Assembly: GCA_015207365.1 (NCBI GenBank)
Contig: JADEXA010000049.1
Span: 1-55,662, forward strand
Length of the DNA: 55,662 nucleotides
Origin: Vacuolonema iberomarrocanum LEGE 07170
GTDB lineage: Bacteria > Cyanobacteriota > Cyanobacteriia > Elainellales > Elainellaceae
Direction: 5' to 3'
Each line of letters opens with the position of its first letter. Within the stretch, counting starts at the first letter, position 1. Below, in pieces: positions 9,037-16,867 of this stretch. The position numbers and the translations under genes are program-made. The notes beneath the pieces are model-generated. The model was not told where the DNA came from. It ran no database searches and was given only the letters and a program-made list of their open reading frames with translations.

Positions 9037-9103
9037 CGCTCGTTGCTTAGCAGCGAGCACAAACGATAGTTGGACTTTACGGCTGTTTAACCGGATTTGG
9101 TAT
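9037..9103. repeat. Truncated family A element (right half)
   Basis: Carries ACAAACGATAGTTGG and the right end TTTAACCGGATTTGGTAT of family A, but the left arm is cut after a few bases at the boundary with the family C hairpin. The C element therefore seems to have replaced or interrupted it. Confidence 0.75.
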
Positions 9104-9232
9104 AAGTCCTACTCCGAGCTAAGGATATTCATTGTTGCGTCAACCTGTAACTCAGTGAGACAGCTAAAGCCCACAGGGTAGCCTTGGATCCTGCAATGCC
9201 CAATTCTAGGGGTTGCAGAATCCGAACATAAT

Positions 9233-9274
9233 TTTTTTCGAGAAGCGGCGTATCCACGCCGCTTCTCGAAAAAA
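9233..9274. repeat. Palindromic repeat, family E copy 2
   Basis: Arms 9233-9251 and 9256-9274 (19 bp, loop ATCC). Flanks GGGGTTGCAGAATCC and CCCTTAGCCAGCAAT match the other E copies. It lies 29 bp past the glgA stop, with T-rich arms, so it could also terminate glgA. Confidence 0.8.
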
Positions 9275-9302
9275 TCGCACCCTTAGCCAGCAATATCTAA
9301 TT

Positions 9303-10727
9303 CTATGCTCGCGTTGCTGAAGGTACTGTGCCTGATGAGGTCAAGGCTGCTTCAGGTTTTCCTAGGATGTCCTGATACAGACTGATATAGTCTTTGGCTG
9401 ACTTATCCCAACTGTAGTCCTGGCGCATGGCGCGGGTTTGCAGGGCTGTCCAGGGTTGCTTGTAACGGAACCCTTCCCAGGCGCGTACCATGCAGGCGAA
9501 GAAATCTAAGGGTTCGTAGCGATCGAAGCAATAGCCAGTGCCTTGCCCATGCTGCGGATCGTGATGGGTGACGGTATCCACCAAGCCTCCGGTGCGGCGG
9601 ACGATAGGGATAGAGCCATAGCGCATGGCGAGCATCTGGCTGATGCCGCAGGGCTCAAACCGCGAGGGCATGAGAAATACATCGGTGCCGGCATAAATTC
9701 GTCGGGCTAGGGGTTCGCTGTAGAGCAGTTGTACGCCGACGCGACCGGGGTAGCGGGAGGCCAGTTGCCAGAGTTCGGTTTCGTAGTAGCGATCGCCCGT
9801 TCCCAGCACAATCAACTGAGCATCGCTGTAGGCCAGAAACCGCTCCATTGTCTGAATCACCAGATCCAGCCCTTTTTGTTCCACCAACCGCGACACAATC
9901 CCCATTAACAAGCAATCGGGATTGGGCGTTAACCCCACCTCTTTTTGCAATTCGCGTTTATTAATCGGACGGCGATCGATGGTGGCAACGCCAAAGTTTT
10001 GCGCCAGACTGGGGTCGGTTTCGGGATTGTAGACTTCGGTATCGATGCCGTTGAGAATGCCGGATAGCTTGCCGCTAATGAACGACAACAGCCCTTCTAC
10101 GGTTTCGCCATATTCTGGCGTTTGGATCTGCTGGGCATAGGTGGGTGAAACGGTGGTGACGCGATCGGCAAACTGCACGGCGGCGGCGATCGCATTGTGT
10201 CCCTGCATATAGTCGGGGCACCAGGTCATCGTTGCTAGTTGCGCTTTCGATGGTCCCTGGTAAGCCAGGTTGTGAATGGTGAATACTGTGCGGATATTGG
10301 GTGTCTGGTGCATCCACACCGGAATCATGCTTGTGTGCCAGTCGTGGCAGTGAATGATGTCGGGCGTCCAATAGTTCCAGGCAAACTCGGCGGCTCCGTT
10401 GGCAAATAGGGTAAATCGCCATGCCTCGTCCGGCCCAGCATAGATGCGTTTGGGGGCAAAGGCCGGGTGCCCCAGCAGATACAGCGGCACATCTGTTCCA
10501 GGTAGAAGCGTTTCAAATACATCGAAGTCTTGAAACATGGCGCTGCCTTGCCAGACGGGTTTTCCTGGGGTTGGAAACCATTGCTCTAGCCCACCGTAGT
10601 AGGGCAGCATAATGCGGACATCGTGACCGTGCGATCGCAAAACCTTTGGAAGTGCTCCAATCACATCGCCCATTCCGCCAACCTTTGCAATGGGGGCAGC
10701 TTCTGCACCAACAAACAAAATTCGCAT
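9303..10727 (-). CDS. glgA: Glycogen synthase (ADP-glucose, GT5)
   Basis: 474 aa, normal length. It transfers glucose from ADP-glucose to alpha-1,4-glucan ends to make glycogen in the cytoplasm. The N terminus MRILFVGAEAAPIAKVGGMGDV has the K15-V-G-G motif that binds ADP-glucose in bacterial starch/glycogen synthases; TIHNLAYQG and GILNGID are also typical. The C-terminal Rossmann domain has FEPCGISQMLAMRYGSIPIVRRTGGLVDTV with the conserved E and GGL. It is monocistronic, with a 546-bp leader region upstream. Together with malQ (23486) it supplies storage-glucan metabolism. Confidence 0.97.
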   Translation of the reverse strand: MRILFVGAEAAPIAKVGGMGDVIGALPKVLRSHGHDVRIMLPYYGGLEQWFPTPGKPVWQGSAMFQDFDVFETLLPGTDVPLYLLGHPAFAPKRIYAGPDEAWRFTLFANGAAEFAWNYWTPDIIHCHDWHTSMIPVWMHQTPNIRTVFTIHNLAYQGPSKAQLATMTWCPDYMQGHNAIAAAVQFADRVTTVSPTYAQQIQTPEYGETVEGLLSFISGKLSGILNGIDTEVYNPETDPSLAQNFGVATIDRRPINKRELQKEVGLTPNPDCLLMGIVSRLVEQKGLDLVIQTMERFLAYSDAQLIVLGTGDRYYETELWQLASRYPGRVGVQLLYSEPLARRIYAGTDVFLMPSRFEPCGISQMLAMRYGSIPIVRRTGGLVDTVTHHDPQHGQGTGYCFDRYEPLDFFACMVRAWEGFRYKQPWTALQTRAMRQDYSWDKSAKDYISLYQDILGKPEAALTSSGTVPSATRA

Positions 10728-11273
10728 AAAGCACAGTTCCAGGGAGAAGGATCAGTCCGTCAAGCAACGATTCGGCCAAGCTGTAAGCTGGAATACATAT
10801 GAACCCAATCGGGGGTGACTTGCACCTAATCACCCTATCAAGTTTCGGCTCAGTTGTAAGACCAAGCCTACAGAATTCTCGCTTTACGCCGTCTGTACAG
10901 CGATTTTCGCTGGAATGGGGAACCGTCGAGTTTACAACCAAGGGGTTGAAGCCATTGATAGAGAACTGTGGAACTATAGGCAAACAGGATTTCGTACACT
11001 ATCCTTTGGTTAGACTTCTTGGGGCAGATTTCCTTGGTTAGACTGGTTCATTAGGGTGTTCAAGCCTGTTTGACAACCCAGCGAGCAAGTCTTTAAACCA
11101 AGTATAAGGACTGTCAGATCAAGCGTTTGGGGTGCTGTTAGGTATGGCTGTAACGCATCCCCTCCAGGGTTGGGTGGGTTACGCTAACGCATCTTATGGA
11201 TGTAGGAAGACGTTGACTCGATACACTAGGTTCCATACCCGTTGAAGATTTAAGTGAAGTACGGATCGGCTGC
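10728..11273. other. Divergent intergenic region between glgA and the YebC gene
   Basis: 546 bp between divergent starts; it must contain both promoters. I see no repeat family copy, RNA gene or credible small protein. The region near 11138-11250 (GGTTGGGTGGGTTACGCTAACGC) is a common cyanobacterial intergenic motif but has no assigned role. Confidence 0.4.
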
Positions 11274-12041
11274 ATGGCAGGACATAGTAAATGGGCAAAT
11301 ATCAAACGCCAGAAGGCAAGGGTTGATGCGGTCAAAGGAAAGGTATTTGCCAAACTCTCTCGACAAATTATTGTGGCGGCACGTAGTGGCGTTCCGGATC
11401 CGGCGGGGAACTTTCAACTGCGAACGGCTATTGACAAAGCCAAGGCGGCTGGCATTCCCAATGACAACATTGAGCGGGCGATCGCCAAAGGGTCGGGCAA
11501 ACTCGGCTCTGGGGGCGGACTCGAAGCCATCCGCTATGAAGGCTATGGCCCTGGTGGCGTTGCCATCTTGATCGAAGCGCTCACGGACAACCGCAACCGC
11601 ACAGCGGCTGATCTGCGCTCGGCGTTCAGCAAGCGCGGTGGCAACCTAGGAGAAACGGGCTGCGTCGGGTGGATGTTCGAGCAAAAGGGTGTCGTGACCG
11701 TGCGGGGCGATCTGGAAGAGGAGCACCTGCTGGAAGCCTCCCTGGAGGCCGGAGCCGATACCTATGAGCTAACAGAAGATGATGACGGCAATCCAGCGGC
11801 GGATGTGTTGGGGGAGTCGACGGAGCTGGAGGCGTTGGAAACGGCACTGCGGGAGCAAGGCTATGCGATCGCTAATACCGAACTGCGCTGGATTCCTCAA
11901 AACAGTATCGAAGTGACAGATGCTGACCATGCGGCGGCACTGTTGAAGCTGATGGATGCTCTGGAAGATTTGGATGATGTGCAGTCGGTGACGGCGAATT
12001 TTGAGATGTCAGATGAACTGATGAGCCTCAGTTTGGTGTGA
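11274..12041 (+). CDS. YebC/PmpR-family protein
   Basis: 255 aa, normal length. The N-terminal signature MAGHSKWANIKRQKARVDA is diagnostic, followed by ARSGVPDPAGNFQLRTAIDKA, the GYGPGGVAILIEALTDNRNRT segment and GCVGWMFEQKG. YebC proteins were described as DNA-binding regulators; recent work on the family links several members to translation on stalling (proline-rich) sequences. The low-complexity acidic stretch TEDDDGNPAADVLGE in the third domain is typical. It stands alone. Confidence 0.95.
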   Translation: MAGHSKWANIKRQKARVDAVKGKVFAKLSRQIIVAARSGVPDPAGNFQLRTAIDKAKAAGIPNDNIERAIAKGSGKLGSGGGLEAIRYEGYGPGGVAILIEALTDNRNRTAADLRSAFSKRGGNLGETGCVGWMFEQKGVVTVRGDLEEEHLLEASLEAGADTYELTEDDDGNPAADVLGESTELEALETALREQGYAIANTELRWIPQNSIEVTDADHAAALLKLMDALEDLDDVQSVTANFEMSDELMSLSLV

Positions 12042-12097
12042 AACGAACACGCTCAGCGGCAGTAGATCCAATATTTTGTCGGTGATGCAGGATCCAA

Positions 12098-12150
12098 GTA
12101 TGAATTTTTCCCGAGAAAGGGTGCAGCCCCTTCTCGGGAAAAATTCATAC
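12098..12150. repeat. Palindromic repeat, family E copy 3
   Basis: Arms 12098-12117 and 12131-12150 (20 bp). A direct repeat ATTTTGTCGGTGATGC stands on both sides (12073-12088 and 12170-12185). A solitary inverted half copy (CCTGGGATTCTGCAACCC) lies at 12251-12283. The 12042-12420 gap is otherwise empty. Confidence 0.8.
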
Positions 12151-12420
12151 CCTCAACCAGCAACGCCAGATTTTGTCGGTGATGCTGCGATTCGACCGAA
12201 GCGTGGGGCTGGGAATGACCGCGCTGGCCCTGTGGAGACTGTTAGCGAAGTGTGACCATCATCCTGGGATTCTGCAACCCTGGCGGATCTCCTCTTTTTG
12301 ACTTTCCAGTTACAATAGCTTGGCTGATAGTACAGAGAGCAGGGACGCATCGTCAGATGGTCATCGGCTGTCGTCGATTTGCAATGTGTTGAAGTCCCGC
12401 AATGCATAGCGGAGGAGTGT

Positions 12421-13128
12421 ATGCAGAGTTTCGAGGTCTTGCGTCCATCTAAGCCAATGGACTGCGTGGGAACGGTGGTGGCATCGACGCCGCTTTCTCC
12501 CACTATCAAGTCCGTTTGCCTGGAACTGGATGTGCAAGACTTTCAGTTTTTGCCAGGGCAGTCGGTATGGCCCAAGTTTGAGCGCGACGGCAAAAGCTTT
12601 ACCAAAATCTATTCCATCGCCTCTTCACCCTCTCGATCTCCCGTGATTGAGCTATGTATCTCGCGGGTGGGCTGGAGTTCGGCCTATATGCAGGACATGG
12701 AGGTGGGTGACATGATTCCGGTGCGGGGACCCTATGGCATGATGACCCTGAATGATCTGCCCAATCGCCCGCGGCTTTACCTGGCGGAAGGGTCGGGCAT
12801 TGCCCCTATCAAAAGCCACATCGAGTGGCTGGCTGAGCAGCGGTTTAACCGCCCGGTGTGGCTCGTGCAGGCCAATCCTGAAACGCCGGATTGTTTGCCC
12901 TACCAGGATGTATGGCGATCGCTCCAACAAACCTGGGCAATGTTCCGCTATGTCGAAGTGCGAAATGCTCGCCCGGAGCCGATCGTGCGTCAGCTCAGCC
13001 TCAATCCAGCCAACGTGGATGTGGATATTTGTGCGGTGGGCGATCGCGTTTCGGTCTTGCAGTCGGCAGCGATGGCGTTGGGCGTTTCCCCTCGTGCTAT
13101 CCGTACTGAAAAATTTGTCGCCTTTTGA
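12421..13128 (+). CDS. Ferredoxin-NADP+ reductase-like FAD/NAD(P) oxidoreductase
   Basis: 235 aa from the ATG at 12421, chosen because GGAGG sits 6-10 bases upstream; an ATG at 12379 would lack a ribosome site. The N-terminal beta-barrel has FLPGQSVWPKF and the FAD motif KIYSIASSPS (R/K-x-Y-S), then GDMIPVRGPYG. The NAD(P) domain has LAEGSGIAPIKSHIEWL (GxGIAP) and the C-terminal CAVGDRVSV...RTEKFVAF typical of the FNR superfamily. No ferredoxin domain is fused. It probably moves electrons between NAD(P)H and an unidentified partner. Confidence 0.88.
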   Translation: MQSFEVLRPSKPMDCVGTVVASTPLSPTIKSVCLELDVQDFQFLPGQSVWPKFERDGKSFTKIYSIASSPSRSPVIELCISRVGWSSAYMQDMEVGDMIPVRGPYGMMTLNDLPNRPRLYLAEGSGIAPIKSHIEWLAEQRFNRPVWLVQANPETPDCLPYQDVWRSLQQTWAMFRYVEVRNARPEPIVRQLSLNPANVDVDICAVGDRVSVLQSAAMALGVSPRAIRTEKFVAF

Positions 13129-13266
13129 GGCATTATCGATAAGTCTGACTCTCTCTGGCTCAATTTCGTCGGCTGAATGCTTAGATTGAGATTTGGCGAA
13201 CGAAAGTAAGAGAGACCAACCGAGTGATCGCTCCTTCGATCGTGAAATCCCCTGTTCTGAAATCCT

Positions 13267-13857
13267 ATGGCTTCTGATTCTCAACCGCCCACGCCCGAGT
13301 CTTCTCCAGACCCTGAAAAGCAGGGATTTTGGCGATCGCAGCGGGAAAATGTACAGTTTTTCTTGATTGCGTTGGTGCTGGCGCTCCTTGTGCGGGTATT
13401 TATCGCAGAGCCACGCTTTATTCCATCAGATTCGATGCTGCCAACCCTAGAAGTGGGCGATCGCCTGGTCATCGAAAAAGTTGCCTACCGTTTCCGCCCC
13501 CCTGAGCCCGGAGAAATTGTGGTGTTTAGCCCTCCGCCTATCCTGCAGGAGGAATACGGTTTTGAACCTAGTCAGGCGTTGATCAAGCGGGTGATTGGGG
13601 TGCCGGGCAACACCCTGCAAGTTCAGGGAGGGGTTGTGTATATCGATGGGCAACCTCTGCAAGAGGATTACATCGCTGCGCCACCGGGCTATGGGCGGTC
13701 CTTGATCGAAGTCCCTGAAGAGTCTTACTTTGTGATGGGCGACAATCGCAACAACAGCAACGACTCCCATGTGTGGGGCTGCTTGCCACGGGAAAACATT
13801 ATCGGTCGCGCGATCTTTCGCTTTTTCCCGTTCAGTCGCTTTGGCTCCGTCGATTAA
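13267..13857 (+). CDS. lepB: Signal peptidase I
   Basis: 196 aa. It cleaves N-terminal signal peptides on the outer face of the membrane. One membrane segment (about 29-47, VQFFLIALVLALLVRVFIA) is followed by the catalytic serine in PSDSMLPTL (S56). The general-base lysine is in ALIKRVIGVPG (K107), and box E is VMGDNRNNSNDSHVWG. The N-terminal 20 residues are polar and proline-rich, as in other cyanobacterial LepB proteins. It is followed by a perfect 61-bp palindrome that may end the transcript. Confidence 0.96.
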   Translation: MASDSQPPTPESSPDPEKQGFWRSQRENVQFFLIALVLALLVRVFIAEPRFIPSDSMLPTLEVGDRLVIEKVAYRFRPPEPGEIVVFSPPPILQEEYGFEPSQALIKRVIGVPGNTLQVQGGVVYIDGQPLQEDYIAAPPGYGRSLIEVPEESYFVMGDNRNNSNDSHVWGCLPRENIIGRAIFRFFPFSRFGSVD

Positions 13858-13886
13858 CGCTGCGTCATACCCATTCCATGAAAATC

Positions 13887-13947
13887 AAAACCCGATCATT
13901 TTTTGAATCCCCCGCACTGCGGGGGATTCAAAAAATGATCGGGTTTT
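13887..13947. repeat. Perfect 61-bp palindrome, family D copy 1
   Basis: Arms 13887-13916 and 13918-13947 around a single base. The core GATCATTTTTTGAA and its complement recur at 21004-21054 and, diverged, at 16072-16124. Between convergent lepB and the HhH gene; a possible bidirectional terminator. Confidence 0.85.
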
Positions 13948-14014
13948 GGTTATTGGCGAATTGACATCAGGCATCGGAACCTTTGGAGAGAGATAGCTCT
14001 ACCGATTCCTTGAT

Positions 14015-14560
14015 TCAAAAGCAGACGTAGTGCATCAATGCTTCGGTCAAACGAGGAGAGAGTTGGAGACGTTGCTGTAGCTCTGCCAGATTGCGATATG
14101 CTCCATAGCGTTGCCGATTTTGCACGATCGCCCGCGCCAGGTACAAGTCCATTGCCGGAATGCGCACCAGCATTTCTGCCGAGGCTGAGTTGAGATTCAC
14201 AAGTTGGATCGTGCCAGGGCTGGCGGGGTCGTAGTAGCAAAATTGCAGAATCGGAGCCAGGGGTTGCAACCGTTGGACAGATAGGCTGAGGGCAGCGGCA
14301 ACATCTTCTAGGCTGTGGAACTGGACTCCGGCTTTTCGCAAGGCCACCAGCGTCTTGGCTTGATGAATCGAGACCCCCGGAAGCCTTAGCCAATCGTCCG
14401 TCTCCGCTCGATTCACATCAATGCCGACGCCCATCTGCGCCGCAAGACGCACCTCATCAAACGACTGGAAGCGGTAGTACGGATCTCGTTCGAGACGCGA
14501 TCGCAACGCTCCCTGGCCCTTTGCTCCGTCGCCCAATTGATTCAAAAGCTTGGTCCACAT
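14015..14560 (-). CDS. Helix-hairpin-helix (ComEA-like) protein
   Basis: 181 aa. Two HhH units are visible: GVGIDVNRAETDDWLRLPGVSIHQAKTLVALR (about 45-77) and LVNLNSASAEMLVRIPAMDLYLARAIVQNRQRYGAYRNLAEL (about 121-162). The N-x-A-x-x-x-x-L-x-x-(L/I)PG pattern is that of ComEA and related DNA-binding proteins. No signal peptide or membrane anchor is seen, unlike classical ComEA, so a cytoplasmic DNA-binding role is as likely as DNA uptake. The ATG at 14560 gives a normal start. Confidence 0.8.
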   Translation of the reverse strand: MWTKLLNQLGDGAKGQGALRSRLERDPYYRFQSFDEVRLAAQMGVGIDVNRAETDDWLRLPGVSIHQAKTLVALRKAGVQFHSLEDVAAALSLSVQRLQPLAPILQFCYYDPASPGTIQLVNLNSASAEMLVRIPAMDLYLARAIVQNRQRYGAYRNLAELQQRLQLSPRLTEALMHYVCF

Positions 14561-14667
14561 GGTTGGAGAAATGCGAATGCCTCGTGGGGTTGACAGGTAT
14601 CGTTGACTGACCAGATTGCTAAATCCCTAACAGAGCCACGACGTTGAATGGCGAATGGTTCGCGCAA

Positions 14668-15048
14668 CTAGCCAATGCGATCGAGCAAATTCCGCCGTTT
14701 CTGCTCAAACTCATATTCCGAGATGAGTCCTTCTTGCCGCAAGCGATCGATCTCTCGCAGTGCCTCGGCTACTTTGCTAACCTGTTCCGCATCGACCGGA
14801 GCGCTTGACTGGGGCAAAATACCATTGTTGTAGTTTTGGTCAAACGTATCGCGCCCCTGGTTCAAATACCATATCGCTTCAAAAAAGCTAGCAGCGCGTG
14901 AGATCAGACCTACGTGCGTGAACCCCGATAGCAGGTAAACCACGCCCCAGCCCGGTTGTCGCAAATAGAACTTGTGTAATCCCGGCAAAAGGGTTCCGGC
15001 AAACGCAAGGGCGATCGCCATTGAGCGGCTTTTCGACTTTTGTTCCAT
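14668..15048 (-). CDS. TM2-domain protein with C-terminal SHOCT-like motif
   Basis: 126 aa from the ATG at 15048; an upstream in-frame ATG at 15144 would add 32 residues that look non-coding. The N-terminal half is a TM2-like pair of hydrophobic segments (SMAIALAFAGTLLPGLHKFYLRQPGWGVVYLLSGFTHVG). The tail VSKVAEALREIDRLRQEGLISEYEFEQKRRNLL is a SHOCT-like helix pair (L-x-x-GxIxxxEFExKKxxLL), a short oligomerisation motif. Function unknown; membrane-bound. Confidence 0.8.
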   Translation of the reverse strand: MEQKSKSRSMAIALAFAGTLLPGLHKFYLRQPGWGVVYLLSGFTHVGLISRAASFFEAIWYLNQGRDTFDQNYNNGILPQSSAPVDAEQVSKVAEALREIDRLRQEGLISEYEFEQKRRNLLDRIG

Positions 15049-15724
15049 ACCAAATACAGGCCGTTGAAATGCAGGAAGTGGGTTGACCCTAAATATATTG
15101 ACCCTAAGTAAATAGAGGCATCCGCTAGAAACAGTATCAGGCAAAATGTTTGCATCGGGGAATAGAACGCAAACCGACTCGCGCCGTCCTCTTTGCGACT
15201 ATCCTCGATCATAGCGAAAATCTGCAAGAACCAATGGCTGACTCGCACAGCAGATTTGTTACGTTGCTTTACACACAATTCTAGTTTTTTCTGCTAGTCA
15301 ATATTGGCTCAATTCGTATCTCTAAGAGTATGTTTGAAGCGCTAAATTTCTCTTGCACGCCACGCACAAAAAATTAACACCTTCCAAAGTGTTTTAACTA
15401 GCTGCCAAAGGGTTCTCTGTTTTTTTCCTGTACTTAGATTAATATCAAATCTGGTTGAAGAACCCAACTATCGTTTGTGCCCGCTGCTTTACAGCGGGCA
15501 CAAACGATAGTTGGGTTTCATGGCTATTTAACCGGATTCGATATCACGAATCAGCGAATGATGTATTTGATTTGTCGATGGGTCTGCCAATCGCGACACA
15601 GTTTGACCTACGCTGGATAAAGTGTTTTTGCGCAACACGATCGCATGAGATCGCACAAAAAAATCTCTCAAGGTGGTTGTGTTGATTGCGTTTTTGCTTT
15701 CCGGTGGTTTAAAGGAATGGATTT
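15049..15724. other. Intergenic region before thioredoxin, with repeat A4
   Basis: Holds the promoters of the TM2 gene (minus) and thioredoxin (plus) and one family A element. TTCCTGTACTTAG just before that element matches the right flank of the family C hairpin at 23238. No gene seen. Confidence 0.45.
15442..15544. repeat. Inverted-repeat element, family A copy 4
   Basis: Ends ATATCAAATCTGGTTGAAG and TTTAACCGGATTCGATAT. Arms carry CCAACTATCGTTTGTGCCCG and its complement with matching changes in both arms. Confidence 0.9.
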
Positions 15725-16048
15725 ATGAGCGGCGTGAAAGTCATTCAAGATACAGAATTTGAAGCTTCAGTTCTCCAGTCTGAACAATCCGTATTGGTTT
15801 ATTTTTGGGCAACGTGGTGTGGTCCCTGTCGGCTGATGTCGCCGATGATAGAGTCGCTGGCCAATCAGTTTGGCGATCGCCTCTCTGTCGTCAAGATGGA
15901 AGTGGATCCCAACCCCGAGTCGGTGAAGCGCTGCAATGTACAAGGGGTACCCGCCCTGGTGCTGTTTCAGAATGGAACCCAAGTGCAATCCCGTGAAGGG
16001 GTGACGAACAAGCAGCAACTTGAGGAAATGCTAGCCGCTAAGCTGTGA
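15725..16048 (+). CDS. trxA: Thioredoxin
   Basis: 107 aa, the standard thioredoxin length. It reduces protein disulfides in the cytoplasm with electrons from thioredoxin reductase or ferredoxin-thioredoxin reductase. The active site WCGPC is at residues 31-35, inside VYFWATWCGPCRL. The cis-proline loop is NVQGVPALVLF and the C-terminal helix KQQLEEMLAAKL. The ATG at 15725 follows AAAGGAATGGATTT, a usable ribosome site. A diverged family D palindrome follows and may terminate it. Confidence 0.95.
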   Translation: MSGVKVIQDTEFEASVLQSEQSVLVYFWATWCGPCRLMSPMIESLANQFGDRLSVVKMEVDPNPESVKRCNVQGVPALVLFQNGTQVQSREGVTNKQQLEEMLAAKL

Positions 16049-16071
16049 TACCACTTCTATAGAGACCAGAC

Positions 16072-16124
16072 CCAGAACCTTTTCTGAAAGCTTCGCGCCG
16101 CGAGGCTTTCAAAAAAGGCTCTGG
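16072..16124. repeat. Imperfect palindrome, family D copy 2
   Basis: CCAGAACCTTTTCTGAAAGC pairs with GCTTTCAAAAAAGGCTCTGG with a few mismatches. The right flank GGTTCTTAGCAAATTG is the complement of the left flank of copy 3 (CAATTCGCTAAGAACC), which defines shared element ends. Confidence 0.7.
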
Positions 16125-16169
16125 AGTAGGTTCTTAGCAAATTGATAAAGCCGTTGATGTTTCACAACG

Positions 16170-16865
16170 TTGTCATGTATGCTGTTGCACTCTCGGTGGA
16201 ATGCACCTGTCGCTCTGGTTTTATTGGTGGCTGCTGCCAGTCTCGGTATTGCGGCACGGTTTTATGTTCCCAATGTTTGGGGGCAGTCATTTTTTGTGGC
16301 AACCCGGTTCTGGATTCTAGCGCTGCCGATCGTCTGGCATTTGTGGATTGATCGGGGAAACCTTACCCTCAATGTTCCCCGAAAACGTGAGGTGTGGGCG
16401 GGTATTGTTTCAGGAATTGTCATCTCTGCAGTCATCTTGGGTGCGTATGGCTGGCTCGGACGGACATGGATTGATCCATCCGTTGTGCGAGCGACCGCCG
16501 GAGACATTGGATTGCTCAACCCCATAGCCTACCTGGCTGGGGCGACCTACTTCACCTTCATTAATGCCTTGGTTGAAGAGTATATTTGGCGGTGGTTTGT
16601 TTATCGCAAATGTGAAGTTCTGCTGGCCGGAAAACTGGCCGTTATTCTGGCCGCTTTTTGCTTTACGCTGCACCATGTGATTGCGCTGGCTGCATTGACC
16701 GGCAATGGCTGGGTCGTTGCGCTGGGCTCGCTGGGTGTTTTTCTGGGAGGCGTCATCTGGTCGTGGTGTTTTCTGGCCTACCGTTCACTCTGGGTTTGTT
16801 ATGTTAGCCACCTGCTGGCCGATTTGGCGATCGCCCTCATTGGTTGGCATCTTTTGTTTGGCTAA
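16170..16865 (+). CDS. CPBP-family intramembrane glutamic protease (CAAX/Abi-like)
   Basis: 231 aa, about six to seven hydrophobic helices. The family motifs are all present: EE-x-x-x-R as VEEYIWRWF (about 137-145), F-x-x-x-H as FTLHHVIAL (about 162-170), and HLLADLAIALIG near the C terminus. The family includes CAAX-prenyl proteases and bacteriocin-immunity or scaffold-like proteins; in cyanobacteria most members are uncharacterised. The first ATG of the frame (16170) starts 12 residues before the first helix. Its ribosome site is weak. Confidence 0.87.
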   Translation: MSCMLLHSRWNAPVALVLLVAAASLGIAARFYVPNVWGQSFFVATRFWILALPIVWHLWIDRGNLTLNVPRKREVWAGIVSGIVISAVILGAYGWLGRTWIDPSVVRATAGDIGLLNPIAYLAGATYFTFINALVEEYIWRWFVYRKCEVLLAGKLAVILAAFCFTLHHVIALAALTGNGWVVALGSLGVFLGGVIWSWCFLAYRSLWVCYVSHLLADLAIALIGWHLLFG

Positions 16866-16867
16866 CG

